A stretch of 64,000 nt of DNA from Streptomyces dangxiongensis. Its GTDB lineage: Bacteria > Actinomycetota > Actinomycetes > Streptomycetales > Streptomycetaceae. Positions 18,956 through 28,043 of this stretch are shown here, one piece after another; positions within the stretch are counted from its first letter, which is position 1; every line of letters starts with the position of its first letter. Under the pieces are notes generated by a model. The model was not told where the DNA came from and did no database searches. It saw nothing but the letters and a program-made list of their open reading frames with translations. A program made the translations under genes and the position numbers. The stretch lies in the NCBI RefSeq assembly GCF_003675325.1, contig NZ_CP033073.1, positions 2,728,001 to 2,792,000 of the forward strand. Direction: 5' to 3'.

Positions 18956-19372
18956 ATGAGCGACCTACTGGAACGGCTGCGTGGACGCGGATGGCGGATG
19001 ACCGCGCAGCGGCGCGTGGTGGCCGAGGTCCTGAACGGCGAGCACGTCCATCTGACGGCCGACGAGGTCCATGCGCGGGCCGTCGCGAAGCTGCCCGAGA
19101 TCTCCCGGGCGACCGTGTACAACACGCTGGGTGAGCTGGTCAGCCTCGGCGAGGTGCTGGAAGTCACGACGGACAAGCGCGCCAAGCGGTACGACCCGAA
19201 CGCGCACCAGCCGCACCATCACCTGGTCTGCGCGCGGTGCGGCTCGATCCGTGACGTCCACCCGACGGGCAACCCCCTCACCGACCTCCCCGACTCCGAG
19301 CGCTTCGGCTTCACGGTGTCGGACGTAGAGGTGACGTACCGGGGCCTGTGCCCGGACTGCGCGAGCGCCTGA
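18956..19372 (+). CDS. Fur-family peroxide-responsive repressor (CatR/PerR-like)
   Basis: A 138-residue metalloregulator. The winged-helix domain (WRMTAQRRVVAEVL, ISRATVYNTLGELVSLGEV) is followed by the dimerisation domain. The regulatory-site histidine block is HQPHHHLVCARCGSIRDV, and there is a structural zinc site of two CxxC pairs (CARC and CPDC). The divergent catalase gene, as for CatR in S. coelicolor, implies that peroxide oxidation of a metal-ligand histidine relieves repression; that mechanism is by family. The ATG at 18956 is preferred over GTG 18950, with AGG 9 bases upstream. Confidence 0.9.
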   Translation: MSDLLERLRGRGWRMTAQRRVVAEVLNGEHVHLTADEVHARAVAKLPEISRATVYNTLGELVSLGEVLEVTTDKRAKRYDPNAHQPHHHLVCARCGSIRDVHPTGNPLTDLPDSERFGFTVSDVEVTYRGLCPDCASA

Positions 19373-19387
19373 CAGGACGCCGGCCGA

Positions 19388-19418
19388 AAGCCCCGATGCC
19401 GTCCCGGCACCGGGGCTT
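19388..19418 (+). terminator. Hairpin terminator of the Fur-family gene
   Basis: The arms AAGCCCCG and CGGGGCTT, extended inwards by ATGCCG/CGGCA pairs, begin 16 bases after the stop and are followed by TCTCG. Confidence 0.75.
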
Positions 19419-19445
19419 CTCGCTGCCCGGCTGCCTGGGGAAACA

Positions 19446-19483
19446 CCGAGGGCCGGAACCCATTTCTGGATTCCGGCCCTCGG
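19446..19483. terminator. Hairpin after the first tRNA-fMet
   Basis: Perfect 13-bp arms at 19446-19458 and 19471-19483 start 8 bases beyond the tRNA 3' end (minus strand) and are followed on that strand by TGTTT. It can also block readthrough from the Fur-family gene. Confidence 0.82.
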
Positions 19484-19490
19484 CCTTCAG

Positions 19491-19564
19491 TAGCGGGGAC
19501 AGGATTTGAACCTGCGACCTCTGGGTTATGAGCCCAGCGAGCTACCGAGCTGCTCCACCCCGCG
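19491..19564 (-). tRNA. tRNA-fMet (initiator, anticodon CAU)
   Basis: The 74 bases fold as a complete tRNA. The anticodon loop is CTCATAA, and the anticodon stem has the three G-C pairs (GGG/CCC) that mark initiator tRNAs. The acceptor starts CGCGGGG and ends CCCCGCT-A, so position 1 is an unpaired C against T, another initiator mark. CCA is not encoded. It is identical to the copy at 22175-22248. Confidence 0.96.
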
Positions 19565-20130
19565 TCGGTAAACACGACACTACGCGACCTCACCCCCACG
19601 AAGCAAATCCCTCCCCCACCCCACCCACCAGGCCACTCCGACACCCCCTCCCCCAGCAACGACCCCACCTCACCCGCCCCCGCACCGCCCGCCACCCACC
19701 CTCGAGGCCGGCCACGCCCCGGAACCGGGATTGGCATCGGCGGACCACATGGTGCCGCGGGTGTCGGCGCCACAGGCGATCCAGGCAGACTGCGGACGGT
19801 CGGCGCCGCGGCGGGACAGCGCTGCCGCGGGCGCCCGACGCCGCGGATCTCGTAGGTCGTAGGTGGCTCACGCTGCCGTGTCGGCACCCCCACCCCGCGG
19901 GGGAATGCGGTCGGCATCCAGCGGGCCCCGGCCGGGACGACCCGCGCCACCACTCGGGCACCCGGACACCCGCAGGACGTCCAGGCGCCCCGCGCCCCAA
20001 CTCCGGCATCCCGGCGCCGAGCCCCCGGCACCGTGCACCCCGGGGCCCCCGCACACCGGCACCCCGGCACTCCGGCGCCCGCCGAGCCGGCAACCCCGGG
20101 CGGTGCCGGAAGGCGCAGCCCGTGGTGCGG
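19565..20130. other. 566-base region with no convincing gene
   Basis: The stretch is GC-rich with C-rich runs and short direct repeats. Open frames exist on both strands, but none has a recognisable domain, a ribosome site or a plausible amino-acid composition (they are rich in Pro, Arg and His). It lies between the first tRNA-fMet and the end of the Sel1-repeat gene, and must contain that tRNA's promoter on the minus strand. Confidence 0.6.
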
Positions 20131-21969
20131 TCAGGCGGAGAGTTCTTCTCTCAGGGCGTCCCGCAGTCGGCCCGCTCGTTCGGCGACCTCCGTCGGACCC
20201 AGGGCGACGGCCCTGTCGGCCCACCCCTGGCCCTCCGCCAGCTCTCCGCGACGCGCGTAGACAAGGGCCAGCCGAAGAGCCGCCCGTCCGTGCCCGGCGT
20301 TCGCGGCGCGGGTCCACCACACGGCGGCCTCGGGCTCACTGCCCTCCCGGGCCAGCAGCAGCCCCAGGTTGAACGCGCCGTTGCGCGACCCGGCCTCGGC
20401 CGCCGCCCGGTACCACCGCGCCGCCTCCACCACGTCGCCCCGCGCCGCGGCGAGCATGCCGACCCGCACCTGCGCCCGCCGGTGCCCCTGGGACGCGGCG
20501 CGCTCGTACCACTCCTCGCACTCGGTCTTCTCGTGCACGGTCTCCCCCAGCTCGTGCGCGGGCTCGGGCGGCCGGCGCGCGTCGAGCAGGGCGGCCAGCC
20601 GGTACGCGCCCTCCGCGCTGCCGCCGCCCGCCGCGCAGCGCAGGTGCCGCTCGGCCTCCTGCTCGTCGCCCTCGCGCAGCCGGGCGATCCCCACCTGGAG
20701 CGCGGCCTCGGAGTGGCCGGCGGCAGCCGCCCGCTCGTACCAGCGCAGTGCCATCTCGTCCTCGTCGCGCCCGGCGTAGAGGATGCCGAGGTTGAACGCG
20801 GCGTCGACGCTGCCGGCCTCGGCGGCCTTGGAGAACCACGGTTCGGCCCCGGTCGTGTCGCCGCCCCGCAGCAGCAGGATGGCGAGGGCGTTCGCGGCCT
20901 CCCGGTGCCCGGCGTAGGCGGCCCGCCGGTACCACTGCTCGGCCTGCGCGGTGCGCCCCTGCTCGGCGCAGAGCAGCCCCAGGTTGTACGCGCCGTTGTC
21001 GTCGCCGGCGTCGAGCGCGGCCCGGTACCAGCGCTCCGCGGTCTGTGTCTCGCCGCGCTCGGCGTGCAGCGCGCCGAGCGCGTTGGCGGCGTTGCCGTCG
21101 CCGTCCTGGGCGGCACGCAGCCACCACACGGCCGCGCTCTCGGTGTCCCCGGCGTCCCGCAGCAGGAATCCGAGCGCGCAGGCGGCCTGCGGCTCGCCGT
21201 CCTTGGCGGAGGTCAGGTACCAGCGCCCGGCCTCCTTCAGTTCCCCGCGCTTCTCCAGGATCGCCCCGAGGTGCAGCGCGGCCCGCCGGTGTCCGCGCGC
21301 GGCGGCCTGCCGGTACCACTGCTCGGCTTCCGCGACAGCGTTGTCGGCGGGGGTCTCCTCCCCGTGCCCGGACGTGCGGTCCAGCTCTCCGTGCCCGGAC
21401 GTGCGGTCCAGCGCGCGCGCCAGCCGGTAGGCGGCTTCCCGGTGTCCGCGTTCCGCGGCGGCGCGCATCCAGTGCCCGGCGCCGACGTCCCCGCGGTGCT
21501 CCAGCAGGTCGGCCAGCGCGTACGCGCCGAGGACATGGCCCTGCTCGGCGGACTGGCGCAGCCAGTACTCGGCGGCCGGTTCGTCGCCGCGCTCGCGGTG
21601 GTGGCGGCCGAGCGCGTGCGCGGCGGCCGCGGAGCCGGCCACGGCGGCGATCCGCCACCAGCCGGCCGCCTCGTCGGCGTAACCGCGCTGGTGCAGCAGG
21701 ACGCCCAGGTTGTTGGCGGCGGCACGGTCACCGGCCGCGGTGGCCGCACGCAGGTGGGGTTCGGCCGCGTCGAGGTCGCCGCGGCGCAGCAGCATGGCTC
21801 CGAGGACGCTCGAGGCCTCGGCGTCGCCGCTCTGCGCGGCGAGCGCGAGGCGGGTCTCCTCGGCGACTTCCCCCATGTCGCCCAGCTCGTCACGGACCGG
21901 CTCCACACCGGATGGCTGCACAAATCGCCCTGTCTCGAACAGAGTTCCCTTGTCCCCCATAACGTCCAT
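20131..21969 (-). CDS. Sel1/TPR-repeat protein
   Basis: A 612-residue protein made almost entirely of about 15 helical repeats of roughly 36 residues. A typical unit reads AAYNLGLL...G...A..WYRRAA.AGH, the Sel1-like form of the TPR. There is no signal peptide or membrane segment, so it is probably a cytoplasmic scaffold. I chose the ATG at 21969 (GGTGG about 7 bases upstream); ATG 21960 is also possible. A 9-residue duplication (LDRTSGHGE twice) interrupts one repeat. It is flanked by two identical tRNA-fMet genes. Partners and role are unknown. Confidence 0.87.
   Translation of the reverse strand: MDVMGDKGTLFETGRFVQPSGVEPVRDELGDMGEVAEETRLALAAQSGDAEASSVLGAMLLRRGDLDAAEPHLRAATAAGDRAAANNLGVLLHQRGYADEAAGWWRIAAVAGSAAAAHALGRHHRERGDEPAAEYWLRQSAEQGHVLGAYALADLLEHRGDVGAGHWMRAAAERGHREAAYRLARALDRTSGHGELDRTSGHGEETPADNAVAEAEQWYRQAAARGHRRAALHLGAILEKRGELKEAGRWYLTSAKDGEPQAACALGFLLRDAGDTESAAVWWLRAAQDGDGNAANALGALHAERGETQTAERWYRAALDAGDDNGAYNLGLLCAEQGRTAQAEQWYRRAAYAGHREAANALAILLLRGGDTTGAEPWFSKAAEAGSVDAAFNLGILYAGRDEDEMALRWYERAAAAGHSEAALQVGIARLREGDEQEAERHLRCAAGGGSAEGAYRLAALLDARRPPEPAHELGETVHEKTECEEWYERAASQGHRRAQVRVGMLAAARGDVVEAARWYRAAAEAGSRNGAFNLGLLLAREGSEPEAAVWWTRAANAGHGRAALRLALVYARRGELAEGQGWADRAVALGPTEVAERAGRLRDALREELSA
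21362..21411. repeat. 27-base in-frame tandem duplication inside the Sel1 gene
   Basis: A 23-base identical block occurs at 21362-21384 and 21389-21411, spaced 27 bases apart, so nine codons (LDRTSGHGE) are repeated once. The duplicate lengthens a loop between two helical repeats and keeps the frame. Confidence 0.85.
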
Positions 21970-22133
21970 CGTCGCACCACCTGCAACCTGGGTACACCCG
22001 GTATACCGCAACCCGTAAGGTCACTTCAGCGTTTTGTCGACATGCCCACAGGGAGACAAGTCAAACACATACCGCCCAACTCGCCACGGCGGTGCGGCAG
22101 TTTCTCTGCCCCGGACTTGAGTTCGCACACCAC

Positions 22134-22167
22134 GAAGGCCCGGATCCCTGATGGGATCCGGGCCTTC
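22134..22167. terminator. Hairpin after the second tRNA-fMet
   Basis: A perfect 15-bp stem (22134-22148 and 22153-22167) with loop TGAT lies 8 bases beyond the tRNA 3' end on the minus strand. The loop and inner stem resemble the wblC attenuator at 39557-39591. Confidence 0.82.
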
Positions 22168-22174
22168 GATGCAG

Positions 22175-22248
22175 TAGCGGGGACAGGATTTGAACCTGCG
22201 ACCTCTGGGTTATGAGCCCAGCGAGCTACCGAGCTGCTCCACCCCGCG
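22175..22248 (-). tRNA. tRNA-fMet (initiator, anticodon CAU), second copy
   Basis: A 74-base gene identical in sequence to the one at 19491-19564, with the same initiator features (three G-C pairs in the anticodon stem, mismatch at the acceptor end, no encoded CCA). It lies about 40 bases downstream of the UPF0182 stop, on the same strand. Confidence 0.96.
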
Positions 22249-22289
22249 CCGTTGCAGGTCAACCGTACCACGGCGCGGGGGGCGCTTGA

Positions 22290-25208
22290 TCAGCCCTTTG
22301 ATCGGCCGCCGTTCTTCCCACTGGTCCCGCCGGCCTTGGACTGCGCCTCCTCGGCCCGCTTCAGCGCGTCCTTCAGGTCCTTCTGCGCCGTGGCGTACGC
22401 GTCCCAGTCCGGCCCGTCCTTCAGCGCCCGCTGTCCGGCGTCGAAGGCCTTCTGGGCGTCCTGGAGCGCCTGCTTCACCGTCGGGTTGCCGGTGTCGGGC
22501 GGGTTGGTGGTGCCGGTGTCCGGTGGCCTGGTCGCCGAGCTCTTCGTACCGAAGACCTTGTCGAGCGCCCCTTCGAGCGTGTTCTCGAACGCGGTCTTGC
22601 CCTCGTAGGTGACCAACACCTTGCGCAGCAGCGGGTACTTCAGTCCCCCACCGCGTACGTAGACGGGCTCGACGTAGAGCAGTCCGCCGTCCAGCGGGAC
22701 GGTCAGCAGGTTGCCGTACTCGATGTCGGAGTCGCCGCCCTTGAGGAGTTTGATCGCGGCGGCGATGTCCTGTTCGGAGTTGAACTGGCTCTGCACCTGT
22801 TTGGGGCCGTCCACGGTCGTACTGGTCGGCAGTTTCAGCAGTCTGATCTTGCCGTACTCGCTGCTGCCCGCCTCCGCGTCGACCGACATGAACGCGCTCA
22901 GGTTGTACCGCCCGTTGGGCGTGAACGTCGTGGACAGCGAGAACGCCTGCTGGGCCTGGTCGGGCATCTTCATGCTGAGGTAGTACGGCGGCACCGCGTC
23001 GCCCGACTTGTTGGTCGGGTCGTCCGGCACCTGCCACACCTCGCTGCCGGTGAGGAACGTCTGCGCGTCCGTCACGTGGTAGCGGGTGAGCAGCTCGCGC
23101 TGGACCTTGAACAGGTCCTGCGGGTAACGCAGGTGGTCCAGCAGGTCCGGGGAGATGGCGCTCTTCGCCTTCACCGTGCCGGGGAAGGCCTTCATCCAGG
23201 TCTTCAGCACGGGGTCCTTGGTGTCCCACTCGTAGAGCTTGACGTCGCCCGTGTACGCGTCGACGGTCGCCTTCACCGAGTTACGGATGTAGTTGACCTG
23301 GTTCTGCTGGGCCACCACCGCACGCGAGTTGTTCGTCGCGGTCAGCGAGTCGGCCGTCGTGTCACCGAGGGTCGTACGGGAGGCGTACGGGTAGCCGTTC
23401 GTGGTGGTGTACGCGTCGACGATCCACTGGATGCGGTGGTTGACGACCGCCGGGTAGGCGTCGCCGTCGATGGTCAGCCAGGGAGCGACCGCCTCGACGC
23501 GTTCCTTGGGGGTGCGGTTGTACAGGATTCGCGAACCCTTGCCGATCGCGCCCGAGTACAGGATCTGCGGCTCGTTGAACGCCACCGCGTACGCGGCCCG
23601 GTTGACCGGGTTGTCGAGGTTGACCCCGCTGCCGCCCCGGTAGCTGGTGGTCTTCTCACCGTCGTTGTCGGAGTAGTCGATCTCCTTCTGGGGACCGCCG
23701 ACGATGGAGTAGGTGGTGGTCTTCTCGCCGTAGTAGACCCGCTGCTCGTACGTGCCGAGGTCACCTCGGGAGGGCAGGTCGTACTCGGTGAAGACCGGCT
23801 CGCCGTTGGGGTTCGCCTCGGTGCCCTTGGCGGCGACCGCGCCGAAGCCGTGCGTGTAGCGGAAGTGGTCGTTGATCCAGTTGTTCTTCGGGATGCCGTC
23901 GAGGTTCAGTTCACGCAGACCGAGGACGGTGTCCTGGTCCTTGCCGTTCTTGCCGTCCTTGCTGGGGTACCGGTCGACGTCCAGGTTGGTCGGGAAACCG
24001 TAGTAGTTCTTCATCTGCTGGAGGACCTGGAACGTCGGCGAGACGATGTTCGGGTCCACGATGCGGATGCTGGCCGCGTCGTTGGCGTCGTCGCGCAGCC
24101 TGGTCGGGTCCTCGGTGCTGGACTTGCCCGGGTACTCGGTGACCTGGGTGTCGTCGATGTCGTACGCCTCGCGGGTCGCCTTCAGGTTCTTCTGGACGTA
24201 CGGCGCTTCCTTGGCCTGCTCGTTCGGCTGGACCTGGAACTTCTGCACGATGGCCGGGTACAGCCCGCCGATCAGGATCGCCGACAGGACCATCAGACCG
24301 AAGCCGATGACCGGTAGCTGCCAGGTGCGCCGCCACAGGGTGGCGAAGAACAGCAGCGCGCAGATGACCGCGATGCAGAACAGAATGGTCTTGGCCGGCA
24401 GGTAGGCGTTGGCGTCGACGTAGCGCAGGCCCGTCCAGTTGTCGGTCGCCTTGAAGTCGCTCGACTTCACGGCGAGGCCGTACCGGTCGAGCCAGTAGGC
24501 GACCGCCTTCAGTGCCACGAAGATGCCGAGCAGCACCGACAGGTGCCCGGTCGCGGCGGCGGTGGCCCGCGCGCCGGGGCTGGTGACGCGCAGCCCGCCG
24601 TACAGGTAGTGGGTCAACGCGGCGGCGATCAGGCACAGGACGGCCGCGGCGAAGCCGAAGCCCAGCAGGAACCGGTACCAGGGCAGGTCGAAGGCGTAGA
24701 AGGACACGTCGAGGTGGAACTGCGGGTCCTTCTGGTGGAAGGGCACGCCGTTGACCCACATCAGCCAGGTCCGCCACTGGCCCGCCGCCGACGCGCCGGC
24801 GATCAGCCCGACGAGGGCGGTGACGGCGAGCAGCAGCCACTTCTTGTACGGCGCGATGCCCATCCGGTAGCGGTCGAGGCTCTGCTGCTCCATCGACATC
24901 GCGCTGAGCGGGGGCCGCAGCCGGTGCGCGAGCCAGCTGTTCACCCCGACCGCGACCGCCATCAGCAGGCCGAAGACGAAGAACAGCCCGATCTTGGTCC
25001 ACAGGGTGGTGGTGAACACGGACGAGTAGTGCACCGACCGGTACCACAGCCAGTCCGTCCAGAAGCCCGCGAACATGGTGAACGCCATGCCGAGGACGGC
25101 GAGGACGCCCAAGGTCATGAGCAGGGTCCGGACGCGCCGGGACGGGCGGCCCGCTCTCATCCGCGGCCCCGTCGGGCCTCCGCCACGGTCCGGCATCTGG
25201 AAAGCCAA
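22290..25208 (-). CDS. UPF0182-family large integral membrane protein
   Basis: About 972 residues. The N-terminal third has seven hydrophobic helices (for example [20 protein letters not shown] and [18 protein letters not shown]). A large, probably extracytoplasmic region follows ([36 protein letters not shown]), then a charged coiled tail ([19 protein letters not shown]) with repeated PPDTG. This is the layout of the actinobacterial UPF0182 family (Rv3193c type), whose function is unknown. GAGG lies 8 bases before a TTG at 25208; ATG 25196 is the alternative start. Divergent from the PPA1309-family gene. Confidence 0.9.
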   Translation of the reverse strand: MAFQMPDRGGGPTGPRMRAGRPSRRVRTLLMTLGVLAVLGMAFTMFAGFWTDWLWYRSVHYSSVFTTTLWTKIGLFFVFGLLMAVAVGVNSWLAHRLRPPLSAMSMEQQSLDRYRMGIAPYKKWLLLAVTALVGLIAGASAAGQWRTWLMWVNGVPFHQKDPQFHLDVSFYAFDLPWYRFLLGFGFAAAVLCLIAAALTHYLYGGLRVTSPGARATAAATGHLSVLLGIFVALKAVAYWLDRYGLAVKSSDFKATDNWTGLRYVDANAYLPAKTILFCIAVICALLFFATLWRRTWQLPVIGFGLMVLSAILIGGLYPAIVQKFQVQPNEQAKEAPYVQKNLKATREAYDIDDTQVTEYPGKSSTEDPTRLRDDANDAASIRIVDPNIVSPTFQVLQQMKNYYGFPTNLDVDRYPSKDGKNGKDQDTVLGLRELNLDGIPKNNWINDHFRYTHGFGAVAAKGTEANPNGEPVFTEYDLPSRGDLGTYEQRVYYGEKTTTYSIVGGPQKEIDYSDNDGEKTTSYRGGSGVNLDNPVNRAAYAVAFNEPQILYSGAIGKGSRILYNRTPKERVEAVAPWLTIDGDAYPAVVNHRIQWIVDAYTTTNGYPYASRTTLGDTTADSLTATNNSRAVVAQQNQVNYIRNSVKATVDAYTGDVKLYEWDTKDPVLKTWMKAFPGTVKAKSAISPDLLDHLRYPQDLFKVQRELLTRYHVTDAQTFLTGSEVWQVPDDPTNKSGDAVPPYYLSMKMPDQAQQAFSLSTTFTPNGRYNLSAFMSVDAEAGSSEYGKIRLLKLPTSTTVDGPKQVQSQFNSEQDIAAAIKLLKGGDSDIEYGNLLTVPLDGGLLYVEPVYVRGGGLKYPLLRKVLVTYEGKTAFENTLEGALDKVFGTKSSATRPPDTGTTNPPDTGNPTVKQALQDAQKAFDAGQRALKDGPDWDAYATAQKDLKDALKRAEEAQSKAGGTSGKNGGRSKG

Positions 25209-25359
25209 GGTGCGCACCTCGAAGTCGCTGTCGATCCGTCAGGCCCCCGTGTTCGCGGGCCCGCCGTGGCCCCCCGTGATCGTGGGCCCACACCTATGCA
25301 ACTTACTCACGGTTTACTCGGTTCCCGATTCCGGCCGGGAACGAGAGAGGATTGTGACC

Positions 25360-25902
25360 ATGTCCAACACTCCCATGGCAGCGAGCCCGCTCACCCGGGC
25401 CGTACTCGAGATCGACGAGTACGCCTCCGGCCTCGGCTGGGACCAGCCCGCCCGCCTCTTCGCCCTCGTCGACACCGCACGACTGCGGGTCCAGGAACCC
25501 GCGCTCGCGGCCCAGCTCGGCCTCCAGGACGAGCCCCAGACCACCGGTCTCACCCCGATCGAGCAGGACGAGATCCCGTCCGGCAAGCCGCTGGACGAGT
25601 TCCTCGGCACCATCGCCTGGCCCGACGCCGTCGTCGGCTGCGCGCTCACGGTGGAGCGCCTGATGCTGCCGCCGTCCGCCGAGGCCCAGGTCCCGTCCGG
25701 TCTGGACGAGGCCGGGCTGACCAGGTGGGTGGCCCAGCACCCCGAGCGTCAGGAGGTCCGCATGACGGTGGCGGTGCAGCGCGACGGCAGCCGCGAGTCG
25801 GCGCTGCGTCTGCGCGAGAAGGACTCCCCGACGGAGGTCCTCACCGGCCCCGACCTGGTGCCGGGCCTGGCGGAGGCCCTGGCGGCGACGTTCGCGGACT
25901 GA
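25360..25902 (+). CDS. PPA1309-family conserved actinobacterial protein
   Basis: A 180-residue soluble protein of unknown function. Conserved features are the N-terminal helix LTRAVLEIDEYASGLGWDQPARLFALVDT and the segment IAWPDAVVGCALTVERLMLPP. These match a family found next to UPF0182/PDZ-Lon genes throughout actinobacteria. The ATG at 25360 has AGAGAGG 9 bases upstream. No catalytic motif is visible. Confidence 0.82.
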   Translation: MSNTPMAASPLTRAVLEIDEYASGLGWDQPARLFALVDTARLRVQEPALAAQLGLQDEPQTTGLTPIEQDEIPSGKPLDEFLGTIAWPDAVVGCALTVERLMLPPSAEAQVPSGLDEAGLTRWVAQHPERQEVRMTVAVQRDGSRESALRLREKDSPTEVLTGPDLVPGLAEALAATFAD

Positions 25903-25919
25903 CGTCCCGCGGGTGCGGC

Positions 25920-25955
25920 GAGGGGGGCACCCGTGTGCTCACGGGTGCCCCCCTC
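25920..25955. terminator. Perfect 16-bp hairpin between convergent genes
   Basis: Arms at 25920-25935 and 25940-25955 with loop TGCT lie between the stops of the PPA1309-family gene and the PDZ-Lon gene; it can serve both strands. Confidence 0.85.
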
Positions 25956-25971
25956 CGCGTACCGGGCCCGC

Positions 25972-27069
25972 TCAGCCCTTGCTGGTGCACGTGGGCAGCG
26001 CGGCGGTGTCCTTGCCTCGGATGTCCTTCAGCGCCTCCAGCGCGTCCCCGATCGTTTTGACCTTGACCAGGGTGAGCCCGCTCGGGGTGTCCTTGGCGGC
26101 GGCCGCGCAGTTGTCGGCGGGCGTCAGGAAGTACCGCGCGCCCCTGCTGCGCGCGCCGACGGTCTTCATCTCTACGCCGCCGATCGGACCGACCGTGCCG
26201 TTGTCGTCGATGGTGCCGGTGCCGGCGACGAACGTGCCGCCGGTGAGGCTGCCCGGGGTGAGCTTGTCGTAGATCCCCAGGGCGAACATCAGTCCGGCAC
26301 TCGGGCCGCCGACGTCGGCGAGCTTGATGTCGATGGTGAAGGGGAAGGTGTGGTCGGTCCCGGCGGAGATCCCGACGATGGCCCGCTTGGCGCCGCCGTC
26401 TGCGGAGCTCGCGGTCGTGAGGGAGACGTCCTTCGTCCCGCTCGCCGTCCTGTGCGCCTTCTCCGCGGCGGCCTTCTCCTTGGCCGGGACGACGGTGAAG
26501 ACGACGTCCTGACCGGGCTTGTGCTTGGTCACGAGCTTGGCGACGTCGGCCGGCTGCTTCACCGCCGTGCCGTCGACGGCCTTGATCACGTCACCGGCGT
26601 GCAGCCTGCCCTCCGCCGGGGAGCCCTTGACGACGGTGGAGACGATCACCCAGGACTTCACCGGGACGCCCAGCTTCTTCAGAGCGGCCACCTTGGCGCT
26701 CTCCTGGGACTGGCTGAACTCCTCGGCGTTCTCCTGGGTCGACTGCTCCTCCGTCTTGCCGTCCGGGTAGAGCGTGTCGTGCGGGACGATCTTGCTGTCG
26801 CGCGCCAGCCAGCCGTGGACGGCTTCCACCAGGTTCATCCGGAAGTCGGCGCTGGTGACCCGGACGGTGGTCATGTTCAGGTGACCGTCCGTCGGATAGG
26901 TCGTGTGCCCGGAGATCTGGAGCACCGGCTCGCCGTCGTGCTCCCCGAGCGTGTTCACGGTCGGGCCGGGAGACATCTCCGCGTACGGCACGGGGATGAG
27001 CACTCCCGCGCACAGGAGCGCGATCAGCATCAGGGTGGAGGCGAGCATCGTCGCGGTGCGGCGTGGCAT
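25972..27069 (-). CDS. PDZ-domain, Lon-type (S16) secreted/membrane protease (YlbL-like)
   Basis: A 365-residue protein. An N-terminal hydrophobic segment (TLMLIALLCAGVLIPVPYAE) serves as membrane anchor or signal. A PDZ domain (about residues 135-205: SPAEGRLHAGDVIKAVDGTAV) and a Lon-like S16 domain follow. The catalytic dyad is Ser in GGPSAGLMFALG and Lys in GGVEMKTVGA. No ATPase domain is present, as in Bacillus YlbL and mycobacterial Rv3194c. It probably works outside the membrane on unknown substrates. Confidence 0.92.
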   Translation of the reverse strand: MPRRTATMLASTLMLIALLCAGVLIPVPYAEMSPGPTVNTLGEHDGEPVLQISGHTTYPTDGHLNMTTVRVTSADFRMNLVEAVHGWLARDSKIVPHDTLYPDGKTEEQSTQENAEEFSQSQESAKVAALKKLGVPVKSWVIVSTVVKGSPAEGRLHAGDVIKAVDGTAVKQPADVAKLVTKHKPGQDVVFTVVPAKEKAAAEKAHRTASGTKDVSLTTASSADGGAKRAIVGISAGTDHTFPFTIDIKLADVGGPSAGLMFALGIYDKLTPGSLTGGTFVAGTGTIDDNGTVGPIGGVEMKTVGARSRGARYFLTPADNCAAAAKDTPSGLTLVKVKTIGDALEALKDIRGKDTAALPTCTSKG

Positions 27070-27125
27070 GGCACGACAGTACGGGACGGCCCTGTCAGCG
27101 CACCGTCAGGGCACCCCTGTCACGC

Positions 27126-27293
27126 CTAGCCCGCGCCCGTGTGGGAGCGCTCCATCGCCTCGCGGAACCGAGCGTAACCGTCCAGCTCAGGCCCGTCACT
27201 GCGCGCCTTGCGCGTCCGATTGGCCCAACTGCCCCACAGGCCGCCGCCGACCGCGGCCACCAGCGGGATCAGCAGCCAGACAAGGACCGCCAC
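27126..27293 (-). CDS. Small single-span membrane protein (55 residues)
   Basis: The GTG at 27293 is preceded by GGGAGG 5 bases upstream. The product begins with a hydrophobic helix (MAVLVWLLIPLVAAVGGGLW), then a basic, hydrophilic tail containing DGPELDGYARFREAMERS and ending THTGAG-like. Third codon positions are nearly all G/C. It is transcribed towards the PDZ-Lon gene with 56 bases between them. Function is unknown, but the composition and ribosome site argue for a real gene. Confidence 0.75.
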   Translation of the reverse strand: MAVLVWLLIPLVAAVGGGLWGSWANRTRKARSDGPELDGYARFREAMERSHTGAG

Positions 27294-27442
27294 GCCGACC
27301 TCCCGTACCCATGAGCGTCCGCAACTGACTGATCAGCAGATTAACCATCCGCAGGGACAACGCTCACGCGAGGGTGCCGGTTACGCAACAGGATGCGCCG
27401 GACGTGACGGCGATCGGGGGACCGGCCGCCGCCGAACGGGGG

Positions 27443-27904
27443 TCAGCAGGCGCCGACCCACTCCTCGGTGCCGTCCGAGAAACTCTGGTGCTTCCAGATC
27501 GGCACCTCGTGCTTGAGGTCGTCGATCAGCTCCCGGCAGGCGTCGAAGGCCTCCGCGCGGTGCGGGCAGGCCACGGCGACGACGACGGCGAGGTCCCCGA
27601 CCCTGAGGTCGCCCACCCGGTGGACTGCGGCCAGCGCCCGCACGGGGTGGCCGGCGACGACCTTCTCGGCGATCCGCCGCATCTCGGCTTCCGCGCTGGG
27701 ATGGCACGAGTAGCCGAGGGCGTCGACGTCGGCGCCGCCGTCGTGGTTGCGCACGGTTCCCACGAACAGCGCGACACCCCCGGCCGCGTCGTCCCCGACG
27801 GCCCGGAAGACCTCGTCCACGGAGAGCGCGGTCTCCCGGATGCCGATCAGCCTGATGGGATCCGGGGCGGCCTGCTCACCGGGATGGTCGTTCGTGTGCG
27901 CCAT
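27443..27904 (-). CDS. moaE: Molybdopterin synthase catalytic subunit
   Basis: A 153-residue protein that inserts sulfur from MoaD thiocarboxylate into precursor Z to make molybdopterin. Motifs are FVGTVRNHDGG, HRVGDLRVGDLAVVVAVACPHR (catalytic Arg/His region) and the lysine motif VPIWKHQ. The ATG at 27904 gives the standard start. No moaD lies next to it; moeB/moeZ, which would activate MoaD, lies at 60485-61663. The gap to the next gene (27905-28043 side) shows nothing. Confidence 0.93.
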   Translation of the reverse strand: MAHTNDHPGEQAAPDPIRLIGIRETALSVDEVFRAVGDDAAGGVALFVGTVRNHDGGADVDALGYSCHPSAEAEMRRIAEKVVAGHPVRALAAVHRVGDLRVGDLAVVVAVACPHRAEAFDACRELIDDLKHEVPIWKHQSFSDGTEEWVGAC

Positions 27905-28043
27905 GCCCCCATCGTGCCGCACACACCGGACATCGGGGAATGCGAGATTCACCCGTCACACGCGCGGGCCCCTTGGATGCTCCTACAGGGTGCTCAGGGG
28001 GCGCATCCCTCCGGCGGGGTCCGCGGGGCGGTTCGCCCCACGC

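Noticed and set aside
19528..22215. An 895-codon plus-strand frame crossing both tRNA genes
   Set aside because: It reads through tRNA sequence and is antisense to the Sel1-repeat gene.
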